53,749 nucleotides of DNA from an uncultured Bacteroides sp. (GCA_947176775.1 CAMWRY010000002.1:1-53749); one strand, 5' to 3'. Shown: positions 1 to 10,307, counted from the stretch's first letter. The notes: generated by a model from the letters alone, not told the origin. Translations and numbers: made by a program.

Positions 1-54
1 CTGATTTTGTTTATAAAAATAGAGACTGCCTAACTTTGGTTGTTAGACAGCCCC

Positions 55-120
55 ATGATCCGGAGATGATCCGGAGCAGGTACGGAGTTGATCCGGAGAT
101 CATCCGGAGATCATCCGGAG
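55..120. repeat. Tandem array of six 11-bp units, consensus NNNATCCGGAG
   Basis: Direct reading: ATGATCCGGAG / ATGATCCGGAG / CAGGTACGGAG / TTGATCCGGAG / ATCATCCGGAG / ATCATCCGGAG, contiguous 11-mers. Confidence 0.9.
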
Positions 121-348
121 ATGGCATATCAAGCATGAACATGATTTCTGGAAAGATTTTAGGTATTTTGTCCTTTCGCTTTTTTTATCTGAACCAGTAA
201 CTTTATCATATATTTCTCTTCTTCTTGACTGTTGTTTGTAGCTAAAATACAATGATAAAGCTTTCTTGTGGAGTAATCATTTCTTTAATAATATTTTTTA
301 CGCTGAGAGTCGTTTGTGATATTACTGTATAAGGAATAGAAAAGTATA

Positions 349-1461
349 TCAAACCGTTGCAGAGTGCTCCCATAGCTCCAAGGCCGCAGCGATGGTGTCA
401 TCCATATCCGCATAGGTGTATTGTGCCAGTCTGCCTCCGAATAAGACGTGGCTTTGTTGCTGTGCCAATGCCTGATACTGCTGATAGACGTGGGTGTTTC
501 GCTCGTTGTTGATGGGATAGTAAGGTTCTTTCCCCGGTTCAAAAGCATCCGGATATTCGTAAGTGATAACAGTGAACGGCTGTGTGCCGTACTCAAAGTG
601 CTTATGCTCGATTAAGCGCGTATAGGGTATCTCAAGTTCGCAATAGTTGACTACAGCATTGCCCTGATAGTTGTCCGTACAGTCCAGACGTTTATGTTCG
701 AAACGCAAACTGCGGTATTCCAGGTGGCCAAAGCGGTAATCGAAGTATTCATCGATACATCCAGTGTAGACGATGCGTTCGGCTATGTTTTCCAGTTCGT
801 AGCGGTGTGCCGTGTAGTCGATGCCCGTGCGGACTTCGATATCTTCCAATAACCTGTTTATAAGCTGGTTGTAGCCTCCCACTGGTATGCCTTGATAGGG
901 GTCGTTAAAATAATTGTTGTCATAGGTGAAGCGGAAGGGGATGCGCTTGATGATGAATGCCGGCAGTTCCGTAGCAGGGCGTCCCCACTGTTTTTCCGTA
1001 TAACCTTTGATGAGGCGGTAATAGATATCCCTGCCGCAGAGCTTCAGGGCTTGTTCCTCAAGGTTGCGTGGCGTGTCGATATGAGCATATTCGCTGCATT
1101 GCTCTTTGATTTTGGCTTTGGCCTCTTCCGGACTATGTACTCCCCATAGCTGGTAGAAGGTGTTCATATTGAAGGGAAGGTTATATAGCTTGCCTTCGAA
1201 GAGGGCAAGGGGTGAATTGGTATAGCGGTTGAACTCGACCAGATTGTTCACATAGGCCCATACTTTCTGGTTGTCGGTATGGAAGATGTGGGCTCCGTAC
1301 TTGTGCACATGGATACCGTCCACGTTTTCGCAGTAGACGTTTCCGCCTGTGTGAGCACGCTTGTCTATCACTAAGCAACGTTTTCCGGCCGACCGGGCCT
1401 CGTGGGCAAATACGCTTCCGAACAGGCCGGCACCTACAATGAGATAATCGTATGGTTTCAT
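349..1461 (-). CDS. glf: UDP-galactopyranose mutase
   Basis: 370 aa; N-terminal FAD motif YLIVGAGLFGSVFAHEA, GGNVYCENVDGIHVHKYGAHIFHTDN, KQWGRPATELP typical of Glf. Confidence 0.95.
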   Translation of the reverse strand: MKPYDYLIVGAGLFGSVFAHEARSAGKRCLVIDKRAHTGGNVYCENVDGIHVHKYGAHIFHTDNQKVWAYVNNLVEFNRYTNSPLALFEGKLYNLPFNMNTFYQLWGVHSPEEAKAKIKEQCSEYAHIDTPRNLEEQALKLCGRDIYYRLIKGYTEKQWGRPATELPAFIIKRIPFRFTYDNNYFNDPYQGIPVGGYNQLINRLLEDIEVRTGIDYTAHRYELENIAERIVYTGCIDEYFDYRFGHLEYRSLRFEHKRLDCTDNYQGNAVVNYCELEIPYTRLIEHKHFEYGTQPFTVITYEYPDAFEPGKEPYYPINNERNTHVYQQYQALAQQQSHVLFGGRLAQYTYADMDDTIAAALELWEHSATV

Positions 1462-1496
1462 GTCGTTTTTGATTTTTACGTGAGAGTTCGCTTGTC

Positions 1497-2537
1497 CTAT
1501 CGACGACGTTTTTCATTCAGGCAGGCTTCTGCCGTTTTCAAAGCTTGCTTTATGAAATGTCCTTTCGCTATTTCCTGCCCCATTCGGTGGGCGTTTTGCC
1601 GGAGGGTGGCGTATTTTTCCGGTGTAAGTGCCTGTAACTTCTCCTCCAGTTCACTTAGTGAGTCCACACAGAGGCCCACTTGGTGTGCTTCGATGAAGGG
1701 GGCCAAGGCGGCCTGCCGCCAGATGATGACCGGCAATCCGCAACGCAGATAAAGTGACGTCTTATGCGGATTGTTGTACCGGAGGTATTCCCCGAAGTTG
1801 CCGCTACAGGTGTGCACGGAGGTGCCATCCCATACCAGTCCAAAGTCGCCTTGGGCATTGGCTATAAGCTGGTCGGAGGGGACGAATCCCCTGTAGTGCA
1901 GGTGCTCTGCTCCCTTGGCGCTTTCCACTTCGAAGCCTTTTCCGTACAGATGGAACGAGTACGAGTGGATATAGTCGCCTATTTCGTAGAGGAATGTATT
2001 CTTGCGGCGGTTCAGTCCGCCTGCATAGATGATTCGGAACGGTGTCTCCGCAGGTGCCGGAAGACGGACGGGCGCAGAGGAGAGATAGTCGAAAATGCCT
2101 AATGTGCCAATGGGTGTCTGGCATCCATGCTCTTCCAGCCAGGATTTCATCGTCGGATTGTGGGCGATGATATAGTCGGCATGGCCGAGTCGTTTGATTT
2201 CCTGGGCTACGGTCAGCTTTTTGCGTCGGAAGCTGCCCAGATCGTGGATGACAACGATGATTTTGGCTTTCCGCAGGTGGGCGAGTCGGCATACGAAAGA
2301 GAAATATTTCTTCAGCGGATATTGCAGCACCAGGATGTCGGAGTCGTGTAGGCAAAAGGGAGCTTTCAGCACACTTGCGAGGGTGGCGATGAAGGCCAGT
2401 ATTTGATTCGTGAAGATCGTTTGCCTGAAGCCTACATTTCTGAATCCCATATCGGACATGATTTGTTCGATGTCTGTCTTGGCTTTATTGCCGGCATTTG
2501 CTAGTCCTTTGTAATTGCGTGATAAGTAGCAGTTCAT
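1497..2537 (-). CDS. Glycosyltransferase, galactofuranosyltransferase-like
   Basis: 346 aa; GT-B-like layout (HDLGSFR, IIAHNPTMKSWL, GGLNRRKNTFLY, CSGNFGEYLRYNNPHKTSLYLRCGLPVIIW); adjacent to glf; overlaps upstream kinase by 4 bp. Confidence 0.75.
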   Translation of the reverse strand: MNCYLSRNYKGLANAGNKAKTDIEQIMSDMGFRNVGFRQTIFTNQILAFIATLASVLKAPFCLHDSDILVLQYPLKKYFSFVCRLAHLRKAKIIVVIHDLGSFRRKKLTVAQEIKRLGHADYIIAHNPTMKSWLEEHGCQTPIGTLGIFDYLSSAPVRLPAPAETPFRIIYAGGLNRRKNTFLYEIGDYIHSYSFHLYGKGFEVESAKGAEHLHYRGFVPSDQLIANAQGDFGLVWDGTSVHTCSGNFGEYLRYNNPHKTSLYLRCGLPVIIWRQAALAPFIEAHQVGLCVDSLSELEEKLQALTPEKYATLRQNAHRMGQEIAKGHFIKQALKTAEACLNEKRRR

Positions 2538-3274
2538 TTTTTCCCTTTCATTAACTGTTTTATTTTTTTTCGTTTCTCAAACTTGTCCAGTGCTTTCATG
2601 ACGCTGTCCACACTCTCCTGCACGTTCCATTCCCTGAGCCTGGCATATTGCTCGGTGATGTACTGCAACAGGTCCCTGCGATGTGTTACTCTTTTGAGGT
2701 TGTTTAAGCACTCTCGGGGAGGGAGCGCGGCTTTGAAGATGGAGCGGTTGGTGTCTATCACGGAGAACTGGAAATGGTCTCCGTCATCTTGGTGATACAA
2801 GATGTTGCTCAGGTTGGGGTCGCCGTGTAGGATGCCTTTGCGGTGTAGTTGTACGAAGAAGGCAGCCAGTGCGTTGGCCAACTTCTTGTCATAATTGTCA
2901 GTATTCGCCAAAGCTTGGTATACGGCAGGATAGGGACAGGAAGGTGAGATGAAATAGCAGTCACTGATAAGTCCGTACTGCTTTTCTTCGATGTAGGCAA
3001 TGCCTTCGGGAGTATCGATGTCGGCAACGAGCAACTTTTCTGCATACAGATATGCCCTCTCCGCCTTGCTCTTCTTGAAAAAGGTATAGGCTATTCGTTG
3101 GATGAGGTGAGGTCGTTTGTACCGTTTCACCATCCACTCGTTGCCACCTGTGGTAAACCGCTTGACAACGTTGCGCTTTTGGTAGACTGTCTCTCCGCTT
3201 TCACTGAATATTTCAGGGATTTGTGCGATGAAATCGCCATAAGCGCGGTATTTCGGATGGATAACAACTTTCAT
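2534..3274 (-). CDS. Lipopolysaccharide core kinase (InaA/WaaP/KdkA-like)
   Basis: Kinase-like motif LHRKGILHGDPNLSNILYH and VIDTNRS; start trimmed from the ORF-track 3388 to MKVVIHPKYRAYGDF at 3274, giving an ATGA overlap with the upstream gene. Confidence 0.8.
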   Translation of the reverse strand: MKVVIHPKYRAYGDFIAQIPEIFSESGETVYQKRNVVKRFTTGGNEWMVKRYKRPHLIQRIAYTFFKKSKAERAYLYAEKLLVADIDTPEGIAYIEEKQYGLISDCYFISPSCPYPAVYQALANTDNYDKKLANALAAFFVQLHRKGILHGDPNLSNILYHQDDGDHFQFSVIDTNRSIFKAALPPRECLNNLKRVTHRRDLLQYITEQYARLREWNVQESVDSVMKALDKFEKRKKIKQLMKGKK

Positions 3275-4311
3275 GCCTTTACAATTATTTCTATTTTTTC
3301 CATAATTTCTCTGGCTGTAATCCTTGCCAGACAGGCATAATCCCCCCTCAGGCACGGCTTGTTGCCGAAGATGGAGCAGGGGCGGCAAGGGAGTCCTTCC
3401 GTCACTTGTACCGCATTTCCGTCACTCTGTCCCCATCCCATAAAACCGGCGAAAGGATGCGTAGCTCCCCAGACGGATACTACCGGAGTGGCGGTCAGCG
3501 AAGCCAGGTGCATGTTGGCGGAGTCCATAGATATCATAACATCCAAGTGGCTCATCAAAGCCAGCTCCTCGTTCAGTTTCAGCTTCCCGGCCAGCGACAG
3601 CACGTTTTCGTAGGGTTGGCTCCATTGCTCCAGTTTCTCTTTTTCGGCCTTTCCGCCTCCAAATAGGAAAATTCTCCACGTTTGGTGGGACGAAGCTTCC
3701 TCTATCAGCCGGATAACGGTGGTGTCGGGCAGCATTTTGCCCCGATGCGCCGCGAAGGGGGCGATGCCTATCCACCGTTTTCCATCGTCGACGGGGCCGG
3801 TCACGGCTTGGAACAGCGAACAGTCGCCTTTTCCCTCGCCGTAGATAGAGCGGAACATGGTCTTGACGGTATAGCCCAATTTGCCGAATACCTCTTCATA
3901 GCGGTCGAAGGAGGAGGGCAGTTGTTTCAGCTCCTTGTGTTCGGGTCTTGCCAGCGCTTTCTTCGCCTTGCGCCCCTTGTCGATGTGCGCCACTTTGGCA
4001 CCCGAGAGCAGGAAAAGCGTGCGCAGAACTTTACTGCGTAACACATCGTGCAGGTCGGCTACGGCATCGTAGTTTCCCTCCCTTTTCAACTCGCGGAACA
4101 ACCGATATAGCCCTGCCGGCCCTTTGTACCGGCTGACGTCCACTCCTCGGAAGTGCACATTGGCCGGTGCTTCGGCATACAAAGGCTGCATGAAAGGCTT
4201 GCTCAATACCGTGATGTCCATGTCAGGGTATTGCCGAGCCAGCGAGGTGACCACCGGAACGGTCATGGCCACATCGCCGAATGCTGAGAGCCGCAGAACC
4301 AAGAGCCTCAT
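3271..4311 (-). CDS. ADP-heptose:LPS heptosyltransferase family (GT9)
   Basis: 346 aa; MRLLVLRLSAFGDVAMTVPVV..., ISMDSANMHLASLTATPVVSVWGATHPFAGFMGWGQ typical of GT9. Confidence 0.9.
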   Translation of the reverse strand: MRLLVLRLSAFGDVAMTVPVVTSLARQYPDMDITVLSKPFMQPLYAEAPANVHFRGVDVSRYKGPAGLYRLFRELKREGNYDAVADLHDVLRSKVLRTLFLLSGAKVAHIDKGRKAKKALARPEHKELKQLPSSFDRYEEVFGKLGYTVKTMFRSIYGEGKGDCSLFQAVTGPVDDGKRWIGIAPFAAHRGKMLPDTTVIRLIEEASSHQTWRIFLFGGGKAEKEKLEQWSQPYENVLSLAGKLKLNEELALMSHLDVMISMDSANMHLASLTATPVVSVWGATHPFAGFMGWGQSDGNAVQVTEGLPCRPCSIFGNKPCLRGDYACLARITAREIMEKIEIIVKA

Positions 4312-4913
4312 TTCTTGCCGTAAAGGACGGGGTTCAGACTCGGGTCATTGTACATCTTCATCTGCTTGTACACTTTCATGTACTTGCTTCCGGTCTCAAT
4401 GTCGGCTATCAGTTGGTCGATGGCAGTGGACAGGTCTTTCTGTTGTTCCAGCAGGATGTTCAGCTTGGTTTCACACTGGGCGTGGTGTTCGGGAGTGGTG
4501 TCTGTGCGTTCCACCTCTTGGCGCATGTGGTAGATTTTCAGAGCCAGGATGGAAAGGCGGTCGATGGCCCATGCCGGGCTTTCGGTATTGATGGTGGCAT
4601 CCGGTTTCACTTGGATGCTTTGGTATTTGTCCAGGAAATAGCTGTCTATCAGTTCCACCAGGTCTGTACGGTCCTGATTGGATTTGTCTATTCTTCTTTT
4701 AATCTTCAGGGCCTCTTCCGGATGGATGTTCGGGTCGCGGATGATGTCTTCCAGATGCCACTGTACGGTGTCAATCCAGTTCTTTAGATACAGATAGTAT
4801 TCAATGCTTTTCAGTTCGTAAGGGTTCTGGATAGGAGTATCTACATGGTCTTCCTTGTGATAGTCGAGGATGGACTCTGTAAAGATACGGTTGCTAAGTG
4901 TTGTAAAGCTCAT
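4308..4913 (-). CDS. DUF4254-like protein of unknown function
   Basis: 201 aa; helical, KIYHMRQEVERTDTTPEHHAQCETKLNILLEQQKDLSTAIDQLIADIETG; 4-bp overlap with heptosyltransferase. Confidence 0.7.
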   Translation of the reverse strand: MSFTTLSNRIFTESILDYHKEDHVDTPIQNPYELKSIEYYLYLKNWIDTVQWHLEDIIRDPNIHPEEALKIKRRIDKSNQDRTDLVELIDSYFLDKYQSIQVKPDATINTESPAWAIDRLSILALKIYHMRQEVERTDTTPEHHAQCETKLNILLEQQKDLSTAIDQLIADIETGSKYMKVYKQMKMYNDPSLNPVLYGKK

Positions 4914-5015
4914 GACGTTAAAGATTAAATGATAACTATGATTAAATTACAAATTAAAGCAAACTTTCCTATATATCCAATTTATCAGATGGCTTTTTGT
5001 ACTCTTTTGGAGGAA

Positions 5016-6809
5016 CTACTGCTGCGTGGCCAGGTAGTCGAAGCGAATCATCAGGTCGGAAATGTCGTAGGCCTTTCGGGCAAATGCGGCTTCTTCCGGC
5101 GTAGTTTCTTCCCCTTCTACTTCCATCCGGGGACTGACGGCAAATCCTTTTTTATCCGGATCCAAGATGCTATGTCCCAGTCCGGTCCAGCAGTAATCGT
5201 CCAACCGGAGCAGGTTCAGCAGGGTGGGGTACATATCTATCTGCCCCATCACCTTGTCGTAGCGCATGCCTGTCGGAGAGTTTACGATGATGAAGGGGGT
5301 AAATGCCTTGTCGGATACGATGCCCTCAACGCCCGGAGCGTTGCACAACTCTTCACGGTAGGTGGCCAGTCCTTCGTGGTCGCCGGTGATGACAATCAGG
5401 GTCTCATCATATTGTGGAAGCGTTTTCAGGTATTCCACAAATTTGCCTATCGCCTTGTCTGTATAGTGTGCGGTGGTCATGTAGTCGTTCATCTTCTGCG
5501 GAATGGCTGGGGAGAAGTGAATCTCCTTCAGCTCTTCGGGCAGCTTGAAGGGGGCGTGCCCCGAGTAGGTCACCAGTTGCATGTAGACATTCTCTCCCGG
5601 TTTCCAGATTTCCCCGTCTGCTATCTTCTTGGCACATTGTGCCAGAAAGGAACCATCTCCGGTGCGTTTGTGCGTACCGAAGGCTTCGGTCAGTTCAAAG
5701 TCTTGGTAAGCGATGATGGTATCGGTCCCGAAGCTGTAGGCTATGACGCCTTGGTTCCAGGTCGATACTTTGTCGATGGTCAGCAGGTAGTTTCGCGAAT
5801 GCTTCTTCTGGTGCATAGCCTTCAGTAGAGTTCCGTAGGTATGGTCGGGGTATAGGCTGCTGTAGGTACCGCTGTTGATGGGTAGCATACCGGCGCAGAG
5901 CAGCAATTGTGCGTCGATGGAGCGTCCTCCTTTCACTTGGGTCAGCATGTGGGGAGCATACAGTGTAGTAGAGTCTTGCAACAATTTATTGAGGTAGGGA
6001 GTGATTTCCTGCCCTTCTACTTCCTGCTCCAATACCCAGCTTTCCAGTGACTCGGCCAGGATAACGATGCAATGGTTACGGGTGTCGATGTCTTCGGCCA
6101 GATGCCGATGTTCGGGTTTCTGACTCAGCCACATTTGGATTTCCTGTTCTATTTGTGGCGTAGGTTGTTGTTTTCGGTCTATCAAGTCAAAACATAAGTC
6201 TCCGAAGACGGTGTACATGGACGTGGTGCTTGAGCATAGGTAGGCCTGTTGGCGGACGTTGTTGTAGGCTTCCTTGAATCCGCCTTTGGCCAGCGTGGTG
6301 ACGGCGAACAGCAGCAGGCTGATTCCTAAGGCGCCTCCATAGCACTTGTAGGAGTTCTTTTCAGGTATACTCCTCTTGTTGAGTTGATAGAGGCAGATGC
6401 TGGCAAGGGTAGAGAGAGGGAAGAAGATATCATACCAGCGGAAAGAGTCGTAGACGCTTCCGGTGAAGTCGGCCAAATTTCCGGAGAGCCCATAGCTGTC
6501 CAGGGGGATGGCAGTGTAGTAGGTGCGAAAGTACATCAGATTGGCAATCAGTAGCATGTCCAGCAGGAACATGACGACTGCCTCGCTCTTCCAAAGCCTG
6601 AAGAGTTTGTAAGGAGCCAGGAGCATGAGAGTGGCTATCACCTTAGTTGCATAAAATTCGATGGTAGAGAATGAAGCGAAGGTAGTCGGCAGGCTCCATA
6701 AAAAGTCGAATAGCAGGAACTTGAAGAAGAGGGTAGTTCCGAACAAAAATGCCACTTTATCGGTTGCTCCTTGTCGGCTATCGAAGTAATGAAAAAGACT
6801 TCTTTTCAT
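5016..6809 (-). CDS. LTA synthase/MdoB-type sulfatase-fold membrane transferase (phosphoglycerol or phosphoethanolamine transferase family)
   Basis: 597 aa; N-terminal TM segments, NHCIVILAESLESWVLEQE, GGRSIDAQL, ETLIVITGDHEG motifs. Confidence 0.85.
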   Translation of the reverse strand: MKRSLFHYFDSRQGATDKVAFLFGTTLFFKFLLFDFLWSLPTTFASFSTIEFYATKVIATLMLLAPYKLFRLWKSEAVVMFLLDMLLIANLMYFRTYYTAIPLDSYGLSGNLADFTGSVYDSFRWYDIFFPLSTLASICLYQLNKRSIPEKNSYKCYGGALGISLLLFAVTTLAKGGFKEAYNNVRQQAYLCSSTTSMYTVFGDLCFDLIDRKQQPTPQIEQEIQMWLSQKPEHRHLAEDIDTRNHCIVILAESLESWVLEQEVEGQEITPYLNKLLQDSTTLYAPHMLTQVKGGRSIDAQLLLCAGMLPINSGTYSSLYPDHTYGTLLKAMHQKKHSRNYLLTIDKVSTWNQGVIAYSFGTDTIIAYQDFELTEAFGTHKRTGDGSFLAQCAKKIADGEIWKPGENVYMQLVTYSGHAPFKLPEELKEIHFSPAIPQKMNDYMTTAHYTDKAIGKFVEYLKTLPQYDETLIVITGDHEGLATYREELCNAPGVEGIVSDKAFTPFIIVNSPTGMRYDKVMGQIDMYPTLLNLLRLDDYCWTGLGHSILDPDKKGFAVSPRMEVEGEETTPEEAAFARKAYDISDLMIRFDYLATQQ

Positions 6810-7116
6810 AAAATAATTTTTTTAAGTACTGAGTTGCAAAGGTAGATAATTTGAGGGAGAAAAACTTTGTACGTAGCAACATTTAGGAAAAAGTTAATAA
6901 AAGTCGTTTTTTTTCTGAATAGATGCAGTATATGAAAAATTCTTGTATTTACTTTGTAGTCGATTAACTTGTGTTGCTAAAACTCCAGCGCCTCTATAGA
7001 GTGGAGTATATCAAGTTAAAGTAGAGAAAAACAGACTATTATAAACTAATTAACAGAGTTCTGCCGTTCTATTGGTGAACTGAGGTGATAGCCTAGACAG
7101 TGAAATTTTTGAATTT

Positions 7117-8181
7117 ATGAAGAAACATTATTTGTTTTTTGTTTCGGTTGCTTATTCTTATCCCATACTTCGTCCGCTTCAGGACGAAATCTGGAGTAGA
7201 GGAGATGAGGTCGCATGGTTTATAGAACCGGATTGTCCGGTTCTGTTGGAAGCGCATGAAAAGTGGATGCGTACGGTGCAGGAAGTAATGGATTATCAGC
7301 CTATAGCTGTGTTTGCGCCGGGCAATTACATCTACGACTTCTTTCCGGGAGTGAAAGTCTCCCTGTTTCACGGTTATCCTATCAATAAGCGTGGTGATGA
7401 GAAGGACGACCATTTTTCCGTGCGCGGCTGGTTTGACGTCTATTGCACGCAAGGCGAAACCAGCACCATTCCCTTCAAGGCGCTTGAGCGGAAATACGGT
7501 TTTTTCAAAGTGTACGAGACGGGATGGTGCAAGGCTGATTCGCTCATTAAAGAGCGTGCGTCCGTTCCTCGCAATATTCGTCCAGTGATACTTTACTCTA
7601 CAACATTCACTAAGAGCATTACTTCCGCTTCTCATTTGTTTGATACCATCCAAAAATTGGCTTATATGAAGGAGTGGGACTGGATTCTTTCGTTCCACCC
7701 AAAGTTCAGTGATTCGGAAGTGCTCAAGAAATACCGGGAGTTGGCAAGAAACTGCCCGAACGTCATCTTCCACGAAGGTGGAGTGGTGGATGCCGCTTTA
7801 CTGAACCGGGCCGATGTCCTACTATCGGACGCCTCTTCGATTATTGTGGAGTTTATGATGTTGGACAAGCCCGTAGTGACCTACCGCAACACCACTCCTG
7901 GCAGCCATTTGCTGAATGTCACTGAAGTAGATGCTGTGGAAGGTGCCATTGAGAAGGCTCTCCAGCGTCCGGCAGAGTTGACGGAACAGATGCGTGCCTA
8001 CGTGCATCGTCACGAAGGACATTTGGATGGCGAGTCGTCTTCACGTGTGCTTGATGCCGTGAACAATTATATTTGGTATTATCAAGGGCGTATTCGAACC
8101 AAACCGTGGAACCTGTTGCGTAAGTTTAAATTGCGCTGGCGAGTAGGTTATCCGTTGATGTCGGCTTTGGAATTGTGGTAA
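7117..8181 (+). CDS. CDP-glycerol glycerophosphotransferase-like (TagB/TagF family) protein
   Basis: 354 aa; SLFHGYPINKRG, ILYSTTFTKSITSASHLF, ILSFHPKFSDSEVL, LLSDASSIIVEFMMLDKPVVTYRN. Confidence 0.8.
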   Translation: MKKHYLFFVSVAYSYPILRPLQDEIWSRGDEVAWFIEPDCPVLLEAHEKWMRTVQEVMDYQPIAVFAPGNYIYDFFPGVKVSLFHGYPINKRGDEKDDHFSVRGWFDVYCTQGETSTIPFKALERKYGFFKVYETGWCKADSLIKERASVPRNIRPVILYSTTFTKSITSASHLFDTIQKLAYMKEWDWILSFHPKFSDSEVLKKYRELARNCPNVIFHEGGVVDAALLNRADVLLSDASSIIVEFMMLDKPVVTYRNTTPGSHLLNVTEVDAVEGAIEKALQRPAELTEQMRAYVHRHEGHLDGESSSRVLDAVNNYIWYYQGRIRTKPWNLLRKFKLRWRVGYPLMSALELW

Positions 8182-8190
8182 CCGGAGTGT

Positions 8191-9207
8191 GTGATTATGG
8201 AGACAAAAGATAAACAACCGCTGATAAGCATCATAGTACCTGTCTATAATGTGAAAAATTACTTGGAGAAGTGCCTGCAATCTGTTTGTGGGCAGACTTA
8301 CCGTAATTTGGAAATCATATTGATTGATGACGGCTCTTCCGATGGTTCGGGAGAGCTTTGTGATTTATTCGCCCGAAGGGATGGGCGGATAAAGGTCGTT
8401 CATCAGGCGAATGCAGGGCAAAGCGCGGCCAGAAATAGAGGCTTGGACATGGCTCAAGGTGAATACCTTGGTTTCGTGGATAGCGATGATTGGATTGAGC
8501 CGGATATGTACGAGTTCCTGTATCGCCTGCTAAGGGAGAATGAAGCGGATATATCTATTTGTTCGCACTATATAGAAACGGCAACAAAGACCCGAGTGAA
8601 GCACGCTTCCGGACGCTTCTCTTGTTTCTCTTGTGAAGAAGCTGTCCGAACCTTGGTCAAAGACAAGCGTATAAGAAATTATATGTGGGATAAATTGTAC
8701 AAACGTCAATTGTTTGACGGAGTGTATTTCCCAGAAAATAGAGTATTCGAGGACATTGCCATCTCTTATCGGATATTTTATAGAACCCGGAAAGTGGTGA
8801 TGCAAGACTCTCCCAAATATCATTATCTGAAACGTGAGGGGAGCACTACGCAAGGCAAGTGGTATAATTATGAAAAAGAATACTTGCTTTTTCAGACCGT
8901 CTGCGAGCAGGTGAAGTTTGTACAGGAAAAAGGAATATGGGACAAGGCCGCTTATTGTGTACATAAGCGAGGCATTCATCTGGTTGACCATTTGATGATG
9001 CTTCCTCCCTCAGCTTCGATAGATGCCATTATAGAGGATGTTTTAGCCAAGATGCGAGAGTTTGGCCATGTCTCATGGCCGCAATTGGGGATTACGTATC
9101 TATGGAAGCGTCGCATGATATATGGCCATCTCAACTCTTATAGACGTATCTACCGTTTGGTGAGGAGATTCTTCAAGTCCAAACGATATAAATTCCAGAC
9201 ATTATAA
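8191..9207 (+). CDS. Glycosyltransferase family 2
   Basis: 338 aa; PLISIIVPVYNVKNYLEKCLQSVCGQTYRNLEIILIDDGSSDGSGELCD, FVDSDDW. Confidence 0.93.
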   Translation: MIMETKDKQPLISIIVPVYNVKNYLEKCLQSVCGQTYRNLEIILIDDGSSDGSGELCDLFARRDGRIKVVHQANAGQSAARNRGLDMAQGEYLGFVDSDDWIEPDMYEFLYRLLRENEADISICSHYIETATKTRVKHASGRFSCFSCEEAVRTLVKDKRIRNYMWDKLYKRQLFDGVYFPENRVFEDIAISYRIFYRTRKVVMQDSPKYHYLKREGSTTQGKWYNYEKEYLLFQTVCEQVKFVQEKGIWDKAAYCVHKRGIHLVDHLMMLPPSASIDAIIEDVLAKMREFGHVSWPQLGITYLWKRRMIYGHLNSYRRIYRLVRRFFKSKRYKFQTL

Positions 9208-9230
9208 CTTTATAGAATTGTAGTAACGAA

Positions 9231-10307
9231 ATGAATAGAGCAAGAGTTATCGCATTTTATCTACCCCAATTCCATCCGATACCGGAAAACGACAGGTGGT
9301 GGATGAAGGGGTTCACGGAATGGACGAATGTAGGAAAGGCACGCCCATTGTTTCTTGGGCATTATCAGCCTAAGGTTCCGGCCGATTTGGGATATTATGA
9401 CTTGCGAGTGCCGGAAACACGGAAGGCGCAAGCCGACATGGCACGAGAATATGGCATCGAAGGCTTTTGCTACTGGCATTATTGGTTTGGAAATGGGAAG
9501 AGGCTTTTAGAGCGCCCGTTCCATGAGGTGCTCTCTTCCGGCGAACCGGATTTCCCTTTTTGTCTGGCTTGGGCCAACGAGTCGTGGAGGGGGTTCTACC
9601 ACGGCATAAAGAGCAAGGATACGCTGATAACTCAACTCTATCCGGGAGAACAAGATTACATCGCTCATTTTCAGGAGGTGTTACCTGCTTTCAAAGACCA
9701 CCGCTATCTGACAGTGGACGAAAAGCCGATATTCATGGTCTATCACCCTTTGGATCATCCCGAGATGAAAGAGTTTATTGAGCTTTGGCGTACATTAGCT
9801 ATGCAGAATGGTTTGAAGGGCATTTATTTCATAGGCCAAACTTACCACCTGAAAGAGGAAAGAGAGCGACTGGCGGAGATGGGCTTTGATGCTATCAATG
9901 TTGTGCGCCTGTTTGACTTTGAGAAGAAAGCTGCGCTGGCCTATACCTATGCGAAATGGAAACATAAGCTGTTTCGTATTCCCAAAGTGGTGGAGTATAA
10001 AAAGGCCAGTGCCTTCTTTGTGGGTGATGAAGAGCAGGAAAAGAACATCATACCTACCCTTATTCCCAATTGGGATCATTCTCCGCGCTCCCGTGGCAAG
10101 GCATTGGTCTTGAATCACGCCGAACCTTCTTGTTTTGCCCGGCACCTGAAAAAGGTAATAAAGCGCATCGAGCATAAGCCTTTAGAACACCGGATTGCTT
10201 TTGTGAAATCATGGAATGAGTGGGCCGAAGGAAACTATCTGGAGCCGGATTTGCGTTATGGAAAACGCTATTTGGAAGCATTGAAAGAGGAGGTGGTAAT
10301 AGGATGA
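9231..10307 (+). CDS. WbsX-like (GH99-like domain) glycan biosynthesis protein
   Basis: 358 aa; ARVIAFYLPQFHPIPENDRWWMKGFTEWTNVGKARPLF, CYWHYWFGNGKRLLERP, SWNEWAEGNYLEPD. Confidence 0.88.
   Translation: MNRARVIAFYLPQFHPIPENDRWWMKGFTEWTNVGKARPLFLGHYQPKVPADLGYYDLRVPETRKAQADMAREYGIEGFCYWHYWFGNGKRLLERPFHEVLSSGEPDFPFCLAWANESWRGFYHGIKSKDTLITQLYPGEQDYIAHFQEVLPAFKDHRYLTVDEKPIFMVYHPLDHPEMKEFIELWRTLAMQNGLKGIYFIGQTYHLKEERERLAEMGFDAINVVRLFDFEKKAALAYTYAKWKHKLFRIPKVVEYKKASAFFVGDEEQEKNIIPTLIPNWDHSPRSRGKALVLNHAEPSCFARHLKKVIKRIEHKPLEHRIAFVKSWNEWAEGNYLEPDLRYGKRYLEALKEEVVIG

Noticed and set aside
55-120. CRISPR array
   Set aside because: Units are contiguous 11-mers with no spacers and no cas genes nearby.
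285-596. 103-aa minus-strand ORF at the window start
   Set aside because: Overlaps the 3' part of glf in another frame; composition not protein-like.
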